64,000 nt of DNA from Metallyticus violacea (GCA_030762175.1 CM060840.1:41377501-41441500); one strand, 5' to 3'. Positions 24,797 to 37,126 are shown, numbered from the stretch's first letter. Numbers and translations: made by a program. The notes: generated by a model not told the origin, from the sequence alone.

Positions 24797-25064
24797 AGTA
24801 AACCCAAGATGGGCCATGGTCTGCCGCAGAGATTCCTTAATCCTCTACCTCCCCCAATATTGCAGGGAGCATGTGATCAGCATGCCGGCACCCCGTCGGT
24901 CGCCTATCACGCGGTTTTCGAGATCAAAGGACGCCACCTCTCCATCAGGCAGCTCCCCAATTCAATTGTCCTCATAAGGTTGGGTGACTCTGTTCCACAC
25001 CTTCCTTGTATGGAAAAATTCCTAAGCGGGTACCGGAACCTACTAGCCAGTAGCCAGCATTGGT
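24797..25064 (-). mobile_element. SINE-like repeat, family D copy 1
   Basis: The minus strand aligns with 47378-47608 and 63099-63409. Shared blocks are 'tgAGGACAATTGgg...CTGCCTGATGGAgAGGTGgCG', then 'CGCGTGATagg', 'GATCACATGc' and 'GCAATAtTG'. At its 5' end (right side) it keeps the tRNA-like segment 'AATGCTGGCTACTGGCTAGTAGGTTCCGG', matching the head of the 63-kb copy. The 105-codon frame 24749-25066 is antisense SINE, not a gene. Confidence 0.78.
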
Positions 25065-26105
25065 AACTACTAGTCCAAGGTGGTGGTTAGTTTTACACAT
25101 TAGCTGCTGATTAATTATTGTGGCTTGCCTCTCATTTCTGCAAGCGTTAATAAAGTATTGTACCCAAGAAGTTTACTTTCAAGTTGAATGCACAGCGAGT
25201 AATTTCCTGTACTAAACTGTCAACAGAAGATCAAAATGTGCCTTCCAGAAGTTCAAAATAGTTACACAGTCTTCTCTGTGAAGGCGAACCTGGGAAAAAT
25301 TCCGAAGTAATGACTCTATCCAGGACTGTTCTCAAAAGCAATAGCTGAACTAAGAATAGAAAACGGATTTTCTAAGTCCAATTAAGTGTTTTGAAATTTT
25401 TAAAAAAATGGAAAGTAAATGTAAAATAAATTCCTAACAGAACCATGCAGTTATATAATTGTATGCAATATGAAATGAGATACTACTGAGGGTATCGCGA
25501 ATATTTCAAGTTATCACAGTGCTTTTTATTTTGTATCCTACACTAAAAATACAATAATGTAGTACCTTAGCGTATATTTATTTCTATGTATTTTAGCTTT
25601 ATGTTGAAGCTGTCCCTGGCTGCCTGCCAATCATAGAGTAATTGAAATACGTAAATAATATTTGTAATGTTAGAATCAGCAACTGGGTAATTATATGTAA
25701 GTATGTTACGCATTTTCTTTCAGTGGAGGGACTTTAATGACATAACTCGTATACGTAAAAGTAATATCATATGGTGTTTAAATGCGTTCATAAAGTGCAA
25801 TTGTTGTAATATATAAGTGATGACACGTAGTAATATACCAAGGTAAGGAAAAATCCACGTCTTTCTCCGAACTCAGGAAGACTCGGCAAAAAGTCATACA
25901 GTGTATGCAGCTAGGGTTGGAAATGCTCCCCGCCTCAGGGCAGAAACCAGTCTGTTTGGTGGCAAAGTTGCAAGTATCCGAATAAAAGAGTCGTTGCCAG
26001 TAACGTATGAAATCTGCACTAATTCATCTTATTGACGAAAAGCGAAGCATTTGGCTTGACTAAAATTCTCCAGCGAATAGAAATGAAATTCAGTAAGATA
26101 AGCAC
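25065..26105. other. Non-coding, nothing recognised
   Basis: AT-rich sequence without notable frames or repeats. Confidence 0.5.
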
Positions 26106-26600
26106 TCATCCATGAGAGACGTTATCATAAAATTGGCGGGAGTATTTTGCGCCGTTGCCCGTGGATAGCGTCATTTTGTACTGCGTATAAAAAAGATAGA
26201 TTTTTGCCCAAAAGTCGGGCAATCTCAGAATTTTCCGGACCCAGATACGTATGGCTGCCATCGCCCGGAGATCAGCGGAAGACTGCCTAAGTACCAAGTA
26301 CCAATTCCGGCAACAACGAAACTTGAGTGTCCGTCACCACGCTAATTGCCGATACATCACTGAACTGCGTCAAGAATTCTGTTGAATTAACAATCTCTTC
26401 GCACTTGGCACCATTTGGTTAACGCAGTAAATTAAAGTGTTTACCAAGATTACCTTGCCTGCTGTTCGACGTTAAGACGTGAGTTTGCCCGAATATTTAT
26501 GTTAAGGAGAATAAACGATTTCATCAACTAAATAACAAAGTGTTATTTGTCGTCACCTTTCATTAAGGCCCGGCTGGCTCACAGTCACCAAAATCCAGCG
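26106..26600 (+). mobile_element. Possible remnant of a retroviral-type LTR
   Basis: A GC-balanced island containing a TATA-like TATAAAAAA (26186-26194) and, about 320 bp further, AATAAA (26510-26515) followed by a T/GT-rich TGTTATTTGTCGTC. This is the order expected of an LTR (promoter, R, polyadenylation). No TG...CA ends, second LTR or primer-binding site could be identified, and the 70-codon frame downstream (26547-26759) is not a recognisable gag. It could equally be an unrelated promoter-like island. Confidence 0.22.
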
Positions 26601-26980
26601 AAACGCCCTCAAGAGAGTCTCATCAAAGAAGAGTGGAGTTGGTCTGCAGCAGCAGTGGCGAAACATGCGATCAGCGAGCATAAATTAACCGTAGCTACCA
26701 TACAGCCCAATTCCCACACACCCCCTATCAAATCCGTTTCAAATTGCAACCCATATTAGGACCAATCCCGTCACTCACAAACATTACAAAATTTCATATA
26801 AAATGAAAATAGATTGTGTGGAAATAGAATGCTTAAAGAAGTATAAAAGTATTAAACAAAAAGAAACGGAGAACATATCCAACGAAAACAAATTATTAAA
26901 AATTCACTATATAAAACTATTTTTATACTGAATCTGTCAAATAAAATGTTGTTACATCTTAAATTCAACAGTTGAAGTAT

Positions 26981-26994
26981 TTAATAATAATATT

Positions 26995-27043
<49 letters not shown>
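26981..27043. repeat. Microsatellite (AAT)n
   Basis: About 20 AAT/ATA units, slightly interrupted at the left end. Confidence 0.97.
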
Positions 27044-30000
27044 TCATGCTGAATCTTCTACCAAATGTGTCTGCAAATTAAAATTAACAATAAACGGTAA
27101 TAATCAGTAATAAATTTAACACATTGTTCATCTATAACAAAACTTAATTTAAACCTATTGAGTTTTGAAAATAAAAAAATATAATTTTTAGGGTTCATAA
27201 TTTAATTAGATATATCAATATTTGGTTTTGCAGTCAGTGGGACCTTTTAGGTGGAAGGATATATTTAAAAATGGTGGGAATAACTATACTATACCACTAA
27301 TAAAACAGTAAACAAAAGGTGTTTTTCTTAAAAATAGTTTTTATGCATTTGAGAAAACATTGCTTGTTTGTCGTAAACTTCAGTGTACAGGTACGATGGG
27401 CTCAGGAAGAACTACATTTTAGAAGTAAAAGAATTTAATCGTTTATGTATCACACCATCATTCAAAAGTGCACGAAATGACTGAAATAACAATCAAGCAA
27501 ATAAGGTTGGAGTCTGTGGGTGCATAAAAATATCTCATTCGCCTTTTTAGTAGAGAAGAACTCTGGAAAAAAATTCAACGCAGTCAAGTTCAAATCTGCA
27601 TCCTTAACTTTTCTAGACGGGTGTGGGCCTGTAAACCAAGGAATTAAATAGCATGTTAACAAAATATACACTCCGCTGTAATTTGTAAAATATCGAATTA
27701 TTTAGGGGGAGGAGAATTAAAAGGTTAAGATAAGTTCTGATCATGTGGATTAAACAATAAGAAATAATGTTTTTCTTTTTGAAAATGCAAAGCAGCATAC
27801 TGCTTTATTAGAAATGGGTTAAATAAGCAAAAACAAGGAAAATTAAGAGAAAAATAGCAAGGCGCAAGTAGTAGAGAAAGAGAAATAAAGAAAGCAAATA
27901 AATTACGTCGTTAGTCGTGTTTACAAACAGTAGATGAAACTGCAAGCTCACGAGGTAGGTTTGTGCATAAGTATTACCAACATTGCAGATATGTCGCTCC
28001 TGCTCGCGTATGTGCTCTCATTTTCTGCCTATGGTTCACAGGGCTTCTTATGAAGCCTATATAATGCTTTAATGAGGATATTGCACCTCTCAAAATAGCT
28101 AGAAGCCACTGACATTCTAAATATAACAAGTTTATCATGTTCATGGTACTAAGGCTTGTATTACGATGTAACAAAAGCTGAGAAATAGTGTCAATATTAT
28201 ATCCTTCAGTTGGAGAAAGGACGTTACTCTTCTTCAAAGCAAATAACTTCTTTTGTTGTAGTTTGGGGGGAAAGATGGGAACTGGTGTGCATTGAAAAAG
28301 TACTCTCGCGCCTAACTATAGCGTAATTGTCAATGTTTCCAGCTTCATTTATAATTAAAATTATAAAATGTTTCAAGTAAAACTTCTTAATCCTATTGAA
28401 TGCTTTATTGATTAATATTTTATTTATTGATTAAATTGATCGGTTGAATTGTGAACTATTTTACCAAAAGAGGAGAAATGCGAAGTTTGTGCTGTTTGTT
28501 CACATTGTATACAGCTTTCTGTAGATAGACGTAATGCCTTTAAACAATTGACGGTAAGTAAATTTAAATAAAAATACTATAAAATTTGATTGTTATTCTG
28601 AAAAGAGAATATGTTTGTGTCGATTTTTTAGAGTCCTATAAATGACAATAATGATAATGTAAAAGAAATCAGGATCCTTGCTATTGGAGTGTAAAAAAAA
28701 TCCTATTTAATTGCTGGAGATAAATTTCTATTTCTTCTCACAGTTTCAAGCTTATGAGATGTTCACTTTTTAATATATTCCCGTTCATGCATTAATTTAA
28801 CCAGCATTGACATGCCATTTAACAAAACTGAACTGGGCAGCATTCCTACCAATAGATTATATTACCAAATATTTCTGCTTATTCCTGTGCTGCACCACAA
28901 GTTTTTTTGAACACTTTTAACCTCCAGATAATGAATGGAGTCATACGGAAGCATCATATTAACGCAGCATAAAATCAGTCATTCAATATGCTTTTCAGTT
29001 CTGTCAAATTCACTCTGTGATTAAAAAACTTGCTGAATTTGCTGTGTGTTTGATAAGAAATGTATTTAGGTAACACAAGCGCAATTAAATTACGTTAAAA
29101 TGAAATATCTTAAATAATTTTATCTGTAGTGTCCTTAAGTCTTACCGCTTTCTGCACCCATTAGGGGACTGAAGGCATCATTAAAAACGCCTGTCGCTAG
29201 AACCCAGAATTGGAAAACCTATGGTGAAACTTCAGACATCGAATTTAGTGATTTATTGGTAGGATGATGCCATCCATTTACAAGTGTTTATTACAGTTTT
29301 TCTTGAGTGAACTCTTTATACCAAGGGGTGGTGTTTGGTTATCCTCCTGATATGGCAATTCTTTCAGTGAAACTTGGCTCTCCACGATCTAACATTGATC
29401 TGTATCGTAGACTATCTTTATTCGAACTATGCGAAATAAAGCGTAAATTTATTTCTGAACTAGAAATGCTTGGGAGGCGCGGCTACACTATCTCGAACAT
29501 GAGGATAATTGTGGGATGCCTTAATTCTAAAATCACTTTTGTAATCAGATGAAAGGACATTCCTAACCGAAACCAGGGCTCTAAGATTAGCATGCAAGAC
29601 CAATGACCAATAAACCAAAGGGACTAGCTATTTTATAAAAAAAAATCTTATTAATTTCTGTTGGTTACATCAGAATTTTGTTACATCCTTACAGAAATCT
29701 TTAAATGTTCTCTTTTATATTCCCTATATATATATTAATATTCCCTCTTATCCACTGGTATAAGAGAAATTCTAATTGTTGGATATTATAGACAATGCAT
29801 TGAAACATTTAGGGAAGGGAGCGAAGGCTTTTATAAACATGCTACATGCTAAACTAATGCACATAGCTCATAGAATTATTAATTATTCTAAGAATATTTT
29901 ACATTTTACTCTTTTTATAAATTCACTAAAATTCTCTGTTTGTTACACTAAGCTTTTGAAGAACCGCGAATGTTATATTGTAAGAAAGAAGGAGGAAAAA

Positions 30001-31285
30001 TAAAAATCTATTGCCACAGTACTCTTCTGTTAGTAAGATAACTGTGATTGCAGATAAAATGTTTTCACTTAATATTTTTATATTTAGTAGTTAAATGCTA
30101 TTAATAAATATAGAATAAGAAATAAGAAGCCAATCTTAAGAATTGAGCACTATGCACAATGAATAATACATTATTAGTAACAAAACAAACTTTATAAAAA
30201 TAATATAAATATTAAATATTTCTATGGCAAATCACAGCAGCGTTTCTAAAACTAGCTTCTATTGGAGATCACTTTTTAAGTTAAAAGGTTCAGCGGCCCA
30301 TCCTACTCCTGTCCTGGTCGTAAGCAATATTGTCCTATGAATTTTTAAGTCTTAAGATATCTTTATTATTTGTGTTTTAGAGTAGAATTTGTATCACCTC
30401 TATACCTGTTATTAACTGACAAAATAGTTAGTATTTATGTTAATGATTGATTCTGCTGACCTATGTACAATTATTCAATATTTGTTTCCAAGCTTCATAA
30501 AGGTGCTCAGAAAATGTTTTCATGATTAACATTCTTTTACGGGCAAACCCCGTCCCACTTTTTCGTTGTAACTATACAGAGTGATGTACAGATATTTTGA
30601 ATTAGGTTATTTTTCCCCTCGGACCTAATGCTCTATTTTATTAAATATAAGCTCAATTTAGATCATAGTTTGAGAAACACTAACTTAGGGGTAATAAAAA
30701 TTCAATTTTCAAAGACTGAAGCTAAAGTTAAAATGTGGAGATATTTTAAAAAATTAGCCAACTTTTAAATACTTATACATAACTTAAAAGTGGAAGCCCC
30801 AAGTTTAAGGAAAAGTAAGGATTTACTTTTATTTTCATCATAAAGATCTACTCATATGAATCTAAAGGAGTTAGTTAAAAGTAAAATTGCATAAAATATT
30901 GATATAAGTATTATTAAATGTGGAAACAATAAACAGAAAAGTGCAATAATGTAATATTTATAACTAAATTTTGGGAGTAAATAAGTCCTTTCAGTTGCTC
31001 GTAAAATATTCCTTTCATTATGTATATGACATGTGCAGTAATCCACGTACATATCCATAATAATGTCGCGAGTGAATAAATGGATTAATTTTAAGAAACG
31101 TGCTGCTGGCTGAGTCACGGATACTGGGAAAAGTTACTGAAATTACAACAATCTACATACTATGTGAGATAAGTGCCTTAAAGTTTTACCATAACACAAA
31201 GTACACAAGACTTTGTGCGATGATTGTTATTAACTTTTCGCATTTGCATACCTGCTATCCACGATTAGAAGGCCTTTAGAAATGC
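27044..31285. other. Long AT-rich non-coding stretch
   Basis: Several 60-88-codon frames (for example 27974-28237 and 30852-31118 on the minus strand, 29307-29552 and 29776-30003 on the plus) show no recognisable domains. No SINE boxes, inverted repeats or transposase motifs were found in this 4.2 kb. Confidence 0.45.
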
Positions 31286-31490
31286 TGGCTCTTCACAGAT
31301 GAAGCGAAACTCATGCCAGTAGAAACTGTAGGGAGATATTTTGAAATAAATTGTTATAAAGTGTATGCCCTCTATTTTTGCAGAAGAGATAGCATTAACT
31401 TTATATAAACATGTTGCAGATCTTTCTGATATAGGAAATATCAACTTCTTCTCTCAGCAAGACGGTGCACATGCTCATTATGTAAAGTAG
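31286..31490 (+). pseudogene. Mariner/Tc1-type transposase core, decayed
   Basis: The plus strand gives WLFTDEAKL at its start (the 'xxFTDEAxF' block holding the first catalytic Asp). About 90 bases on comes FAEEIALTLYKHVADLSDIG in the frame of the 'FFxExTVTxxxYLxxL' block. Then comes FFSQQDGAHAHYVK followed by a stop: the 'FQQDGAPPHY' block with the second catalytic Asp. Order and spacing match IS630-Tc1-mariner transposases. The DNA-binding domain, the third acidic residue and the termini are not seen. One frameshift separates the first block from the rest. Confidence 0.72.
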
Positions 31491-31886
31491 ATTTGTAAAG
31501 AAATCAGCTCTAATTAACTGGTCATTAAATTGTCCTTTTGCTTATTGTTAAGAGTACGTATCATTGATTCTCAGAGACCCAAACAAATTAGGAATTCAAA
31601 TTTCTTGAAATTTTCGATGAACTACCCTGAAGAAAGGAATTAATTAACTATATGTTATGCTTTTACAGTTTGCAATTGGGCCTTATGTAATGTAATAATT
31701 TTCTGCATTAAAATATGTCATTTTAAAGACTACAGACTTAGTATAAAGTGCAATAGTAAATAAGTTATATACATTTGAAAATACATTTAATTAAAAATAC
31801 GTTTCAGTAAACACGCCCTATTCGCTAAAGGAAGGAAATATTTCTTATGTTACAGAGTATTAACATATTTCATATAATAATAGAAC
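31491..31886. other. Non-coding, no transposase C-terminus recognised
   Basis: The expected 'WPPxSPDLxPxDFFLWG' block does not appear after the QQD motif in any frame, so the element is truncated here. Confidence 0.5.

Positions 31887-31953
<67 letters not shown>
31887..31953. repeat. Microsatellite (AAT)n
   Basis: About 22 perfect AAT units; encodes the poly-leucine frame on the minus strand at 31860-32114, an artefact. Confidence 0.97.
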
Positions 31954-31954
<1 letters not shown>

Positions 31955-32225
31955 TCAAGACACTTGCCCGGCTGCGTGATTCACAAGCAAGTAACGCTGT
32001 AGCAGTATATTCCGGTTTAGTATGAGCATCTGTGGCAGGTAAACAGCACATACGTGGCATACATTGGAAACTGCGGGATGGTGGATGACAGTCACGTGCG
32101 TTACAGTTTACCACATGGGAGCTATAACACTACGATAGGATGCGCAACCAAATTATTAATGAGACAGACCTGCAAATTCGAAGCTGTACATCTGGTAGGT
32201 CGCGGATGATTTTCTATTGATGTAT
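31954..32225. other. Non-coding, nothing recognised
   Basis: Moderately GC-richer flank of the AAT array; no element identified. Confidence 0.45.
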
Positions 32226-33516
32226 TTATTCAGCTGTATCTCTTCCGTCAAGCGTGAGGCTTTTAAAGCGCGTTTTTTTTCCCCCCCTTCTTCGTTGCTT
32301 ATTCAACACAAATTTTCGGTGCGAAAAGCTGATATATTTGTTACAGAATACTGTCACGATTATCGATAAATTTTTAATAGTGAATCTATACCAGAAAAAT
32401 ATAAGAAACTTCAAGTTTAACAGGGGAAATTCAACTGGCCTATTCAAGTAAAGTTCATATGAAATGTTTTCCTCATTCTGACACCTTTTAGGATTAATTC
32501 CATTCACAAATAGGAACACCGCAAGCTCTAAGATTATAGCACTATTACGAGTGGTGTTTTTACCCCTCCCAAATTGGTTTCCTGTTCAAAATTCTAATTC
32601 AAAATTCTGGTGCTCTTCTGGTGTTCTTATTTCAGACATATTTCATAACTCTTTTTCTGAACTCCGAATATCCCCCTGACTGGAAAATGCATTAAAATGT
32701 TCTTTATCTGTGGAGGAGAATGCTTCAAAAGCCACCAAAAAATACAATATGACTTTTCCGGTTTTGTCAACCATCCATCACAGAAAGGTTTTACAATTGC
32801 AGTAGAAGAACCGAATTGGAATTTACTGAGGAAATCAGAACAGAAAACACTTAAATCGCCCCACAACCACCCTGTTTTTTTGTCCAACAATAGAAGGGTG
32901 GAAATTTATGTTCTAAGTCAGTTATGCAAAGAGCATAAAATGAAATCTGCCGTGAATAAGAAGCCCCCCCCCCTGTAGAAAGTTTAGGGAGAGGCTGAAC
33001 TTGCTGGAGCTCAAAGGAGAAAGAGACGCTGTTCATAGACGTCTCCTTCACAATTTTATGGAAGTTTTTTGCCCTCAAAGTATGATGAACTAAGGCCGCT
33101 CTAAGCTCATCCTTTTAATTTTCATTATTGGTGGAGAGGTAAATCCCCGATTGAAATTGTTGGAAAAAATATTATGGAAAATACATTTTTTACTTTGAGG
33201 TGATATGGAACTCTAGCATTATACATCTGGAATAACTTATTAATATAGAATTTTGAGGGTAGATATAACCTGTTACTTGTTTGGCGTGAGTAATGACATT
33301 CTCGTGGTTCCAAATTTGATTAAGAACCTAACTACAGACTTTTTCTTTTCATCAAAAAGCTTTCTCTTGCAATCATCCCGTCTTCGTTCAGCAATAGAAG
33401 TCTCTGATACAGTCATTAATGTAGGAAAAAAATGTATCTTGTTTTACTTTGTTCGGATGAATGGAGCTTTCTTTTTATCTGAACTGGGTCTTGAGTTAGG
33501 ATATTGCCGCAGTTGA
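32226..33516. other. Island with open frames on both strands, unidentified
   Basis: Six or more frames of 62-97 codons overlap on the two strands (32226-32519 -, 32254-32451 +, 32627-32890 -, 32697-32978 +, 32851-33078 -, 33253-33516 +). The pair 32627-32890 (-, includes WLLKHSPPQIKN) and 32697-32978 (+, includes GFVNHPSQKGFTIAVEE) is the most protein-like. No family was recognised in either direction. C runs at 32279-32287 and 32965-32974 break frames. Probably an old unidentified repeat or pseudogene. Confidence 0.25.
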
Positions 33517-33628
33517 CAGGTTGTATCAAACTCCATTAAATGTAGATCCTTATCGTGATATCTGGAAATAAAACATTTATGTTAAAAAGGGAAACATTCA
33601 AAACATACGAAGCTACAGCATCTTCATA

Positions 33629-33656
33629 CAACAACAACAAAAACAAAAACAACAGC

Positions 33657-33692
<36 letters not shown>
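33629..33692. repeat. Compound microsatellite (CAA)n-(ATA)n
   Basis: Imperfect CAA/AAAAC units grading into about 12 ATA units. Confidence 0.93.
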
Positions 33693-33693
<1 letters not shown>

Positions 33694-35118
33694 TGAAATG
33701 GTAGTTTTAACAAATAATAAATTAAGTAAAGTAATAATTATAAAAATTACCTGTCTTCTTCCTTGCGTTTATTTAACGAGTTCCTCTTCCTCTTTCTGGA
33801 TCCTTTAGATTTCTCCGTAATAAGACAAGACCTTCCATTCTCTTAAGCACACGTCATAACACACCAGAAGTTTTACTCATGTTGAATAAACGATAATGCA
33901 TTTTGTGTTGTTGAATTCTCTAACTTTTGTATACACTATACGAAAAGAGTGTGGAAAACAGCATTTCCTGGACAGAATGCATTTTGTTCCGACACACTGA
34001 ATGGACTAAATGCATATTTCACCAAATATGCAATTTGAAATCTGTGGATTTGAAGAGGAAAGACAGTGTAATACCATTCAAGGCATTACTGAGAGTAAAA
34101 AATCGCACCAAACAGAATTTTGCCCACGGATGAACAAACTGCTTTTTGAAACAACGCTCCTCAAATAATCCAAAAGAATTAGACTTGAAATCGAATACAT
34201 TTGGAAGAATTACAGGAGGTTAGAAAAGTTCTCGAGAATATTAATGTAGCGTTCAGAGTACGTGGAGAAAAGAAATTAAAGTAGACTTTTTAATGATTAA
34301 TGTATAGAGATGCGAAAATGGAAAGAAGCTATAATTATAAATGTACACAACATAGATAAATAATGTGAAAATTACAGAGAAATTTCCTTGCTTTTAACTG
34401 CAATATCATTTTAGGCCAACATTTTGAAAAATAAATGACACTACTATGAAGAGTGTTATAGTTGAAGACTAGTATAGTTTAAGAAAGCATATGCAGTGGC
34501 AATATTTATAATTAAAGAGCTCTAGGATAAGATAAGATAATAAAACTAGCCACTTTTCTCCCTACTGGACGATTTAATGAAAGCTTAAGATTGAATAGAT
34601 AGAAAAACGAAACAAAAGAAATCCCCTAATCATTTGAGGTTAATATGTAATTACGTTAATGTCACAGTTTATGTTTTCCTTATATCTGGAGAAAGTCGTT
34701 GAGATATATTCGATTATGTTGGAAGCAACTGCGGAATATATAAAGTAATAACACTTGTGGGCTTTGAAGTAAGAGCTACAGAAAGGAAATTTCTGTAACA
34801 CTATATCAAACATTAAACGTGACTAAGTCCATTATCGCATTTTCTTTAGAGAAGGATACCAGACGTATCCATCAATATCTAAATCTATCCGTTAATAATA
34901 TGCAAATTTAAATATTCTGGTTTTCTCTGCAAAACGAAATAAACCGTGCACGTGGAGCGTGAGCGAAATCCGATCAATGTAGCCCCAAAAATCCGCATTG
35001 ATTGACATTGAAACACCTTGGCCGTTAGTGCACTTTAATATGCATTCCTACAAGCTTAGGAATACATATCCCAAATAACTATACACTAATAAAGATATCT
35101 TTCTTTGTCTTTCCAGAG
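33693..35118. other. AT-rich non-coding, nothing recognised
   Basis: One 68-codon frame (33927-34133) without a recognisable motif. Confidence 0.45.
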
Positions 35119-35530
35119 TTTCACACTTCTAGTATATGTTTTATAGTCTCACCAGATGTACAGCATGTGGGATTTCCATGGTTATTTCCCATTTTTCAAT
35201 GGTGTTTTCGGAATGGCCAATGTCCACTAATAGTTCCAATAGCTGTCCTGTTTTGCTTTCTATCCTTTCATTAGATCCTTAGCCAGAATGCTATTTGATG
35301 TTTGAATAAGAATTTCGCCCAGTTCTTGACCAGGAAAGCTATTTAGTCTTCTATGAGGTTCTTTGTTGGTCCATTGATATTCTACGCTTTTTGCAATTTT
35401 TTTTTTACTAATAACGCCGGACGATTTTGGTCCTATGAAGTCAATCTTAGTTTTTTAATTGCCGTTTATCCGCTGCTTTACTATCAACTATACTCTGATG
35501 TCCAGGCACCTAGTTCTTGTTTTGTGAAAA
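35119..35530 (-). pseudogene. Jockey-type LINE RNase H domain, decayed
   Basis: Minus-strand reading gives, in order: VPGHQSI followed by AADK, equivalent to the 'WVPGHxGIxGNExAD' block of RNase H (about 35470-35510); DFIGPKSSGVI and then QWTNKEPHRRLNSF, the linker (about 35340-35450); ISGHWPFRKHH (about 35190-35225), equivalent to 'LTGHxxLxxHL'; and NPTCCTSGETIKHILEV (about 35120-35170), equivalent to the terminal zinc-knuckle-like 'xPxCRxCxExEETxxHILxxC'. Frameshifts and stops interrupt it. This architecture (RNase H then Cys-His tail) is typical of the ends of Jockey/I-clade non-LTR retrotransposon ORF2. The reverse transcriptase itself was not found at higher coordinates. The plus-strand frame 35353-35535 is antisense shadow. 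Confidence 0.82.
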
Positions 35531-36413
35531 AATAAATAAAAGCAGTTTGTTTATTAAACATTAATTATTTAATTAGAACTGCAATTTTAAACCGGAAACT
35601 TAGACTGATTAATCGCGACCTGGAGAAACAAGTACCAACCCTACAAAATGAGTATATGTAATTAATTATACAACTTTTGAACTTTTGGTGATTATGTTCA
35701 TCAACAAAACTTTCTAACGATAGGTTTAGCCTTACAGATCTCCAAATTTCAACTCCGCCTACTTAATGATAGTCTCGGAATATCTAAGTACTAAAACCAG
35801 AATGTAGCAGAATGAAGTTATATTGATACTGAACTGTAGACAACAGGTGGAGGCTACAATAGATCACACAAGTTACAAACTCTCCTCTCTGCTTATGTCT
35901 ATCACTCATCAATTCTTGTTTACCTGTTTCTCATACTCTGTATTTGAGTGAACCTAACTTGATAATAAGTACTTAAGAATCCGGATACTCGTAATTAGTT
36001 ACGAGGTTACCTTAAGCGAGTTTTCCTAGCACACTCAACACATATGCAGCAGCTGAAAAAGCTATCTATGAAGAAATATGGAATATTCTTAGACAATGTC
36101 AGCAAAATGCCTTGCTTGGCATAGCATAAAGAATACAAGACAAGATCACACTAATTCTCAATATTTTATGAACCGCATAGCACAGAGTTTTTCCCCCCTT
36201 TCTTATCTCAGTTATTGTAATTTTTATAACGCTTTAAAGTTGAAGTTACTGTTGAAAGATCCTATATTTTCTGCTTACATAAATCCGTGTATATATAAAT
36301 ATCGATACACTGCCGTTCTTCAGCATTAAAACATGTTGTTTGGTTATTGTATATCTTCCAACGAAGCAAATCCATTAATAATTATTAATATTAATACTAA
36401 CAGACGATTCTAT

Positions 36414-36421
<8 letters not shown>
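35531..36421. other. Non-coding, nothing recognised
   Basis: Expected upstream portion of the Jockey-like element is not recognisable here. Confidence 0.45.

Positions 36422-36455
<34 letters not shown>
36422..36455. repeat. Microsatellite (TA)n
   Basis: About 17 TA units. Confidence 0.95.
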
Positions 36456-36459
<4 letters not shown>

Positions 36460-37087
36460 GGGCCTAAATGTGTCCTTTCATCAAAAGGGTTAATTTTTTA
36501 ATTTTTTCGTTTTATATATACTTATGCAGACTCACGTGGAAGTTAAGTATCTACAGAGTTTGGACTTTGATTGCCATGTTCGCCACGCTTTCATAGTCTA
36601 CTTTTATCACTTTGTGAATACCTACACCGTGCATGGTTAACCATACATACCGTGAATATAAACTGTTCCGAGCCACATTTCCTAGCTTGTTGTTCTGAAA
36701 ACAATGTGGTCAAAGGCATGTCAAAATACAATTAATTGGGTGAAATTTTGATACGGGTCCATTCTTCTCACGGTGGAAGGAGCACATTGTTTATCCTGAG
36801 GATGAGCAAATGTGTTATCTGCTTTGGTATTAAAATCAAAATCGCAATCTCCCGCATTGTACACACACATAAAAGGGAGTTACAATAGCCGTCTAGCAGG
36901 TTAGCAGCCAGAGGCACTGCAGTACGTGCCACCCACACTTCTGCAACCGGCCTAAGTTATTAACGTGTCCTCTGCCGCTAGATATTGCGGTTTAAATGGA
37001 TCTGGAAGAACAGTGTTACTGAAAGTTCATTACCCCCATGATGGCTTACCGCAAAGAACCTGTAATGAAACTTCCATAACATAGAAC

Positions 37088-37090
<3 letters not shown>
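36456..37090. other. Non-coding, upstream of a 32-bp poly-A
   Basis: About 36890-37090 is more balanced in composition and ends directly in the A run; it may be the 3' part of a retroposed sequence of unknown family. No tRNA boxes seen. Confidence 0.35.

Positions 37091-37122
<32 letters not shown>
37091..37122 (+). repeat. Uninterrupted A32 tract
   Basis: Thirty-two consecutive A residues. The length and purity suggest a young retroposon tail on the plus strand, but no convincing target-site duplication was found (only AGAGGC is shared between 36909 and 37121). Confidence 0.9.

Positions 37123-37126
<4 letters not shown>

Noticed and set aside
24749..25066. 105-codon open frame
   Set aside because: Antisense to a family D SINE; the RHLSIRQ text recurs in the 47-kb copy (minus strand), showing it is repeat-derived.
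31860..32114. Poly-leucine open frame on the minus strand
   Set aside because: Artefact of the (AAT)22 microsatellite.
33253..33516. Retroviral-type aspartic protease end (text DILVVPNLIKNL)
   Set aside because: Only one short resemblance to the 'FLVVPxLxxDxILGxD' block; no catalytic DTGA motif or neighbouring gag/pol.
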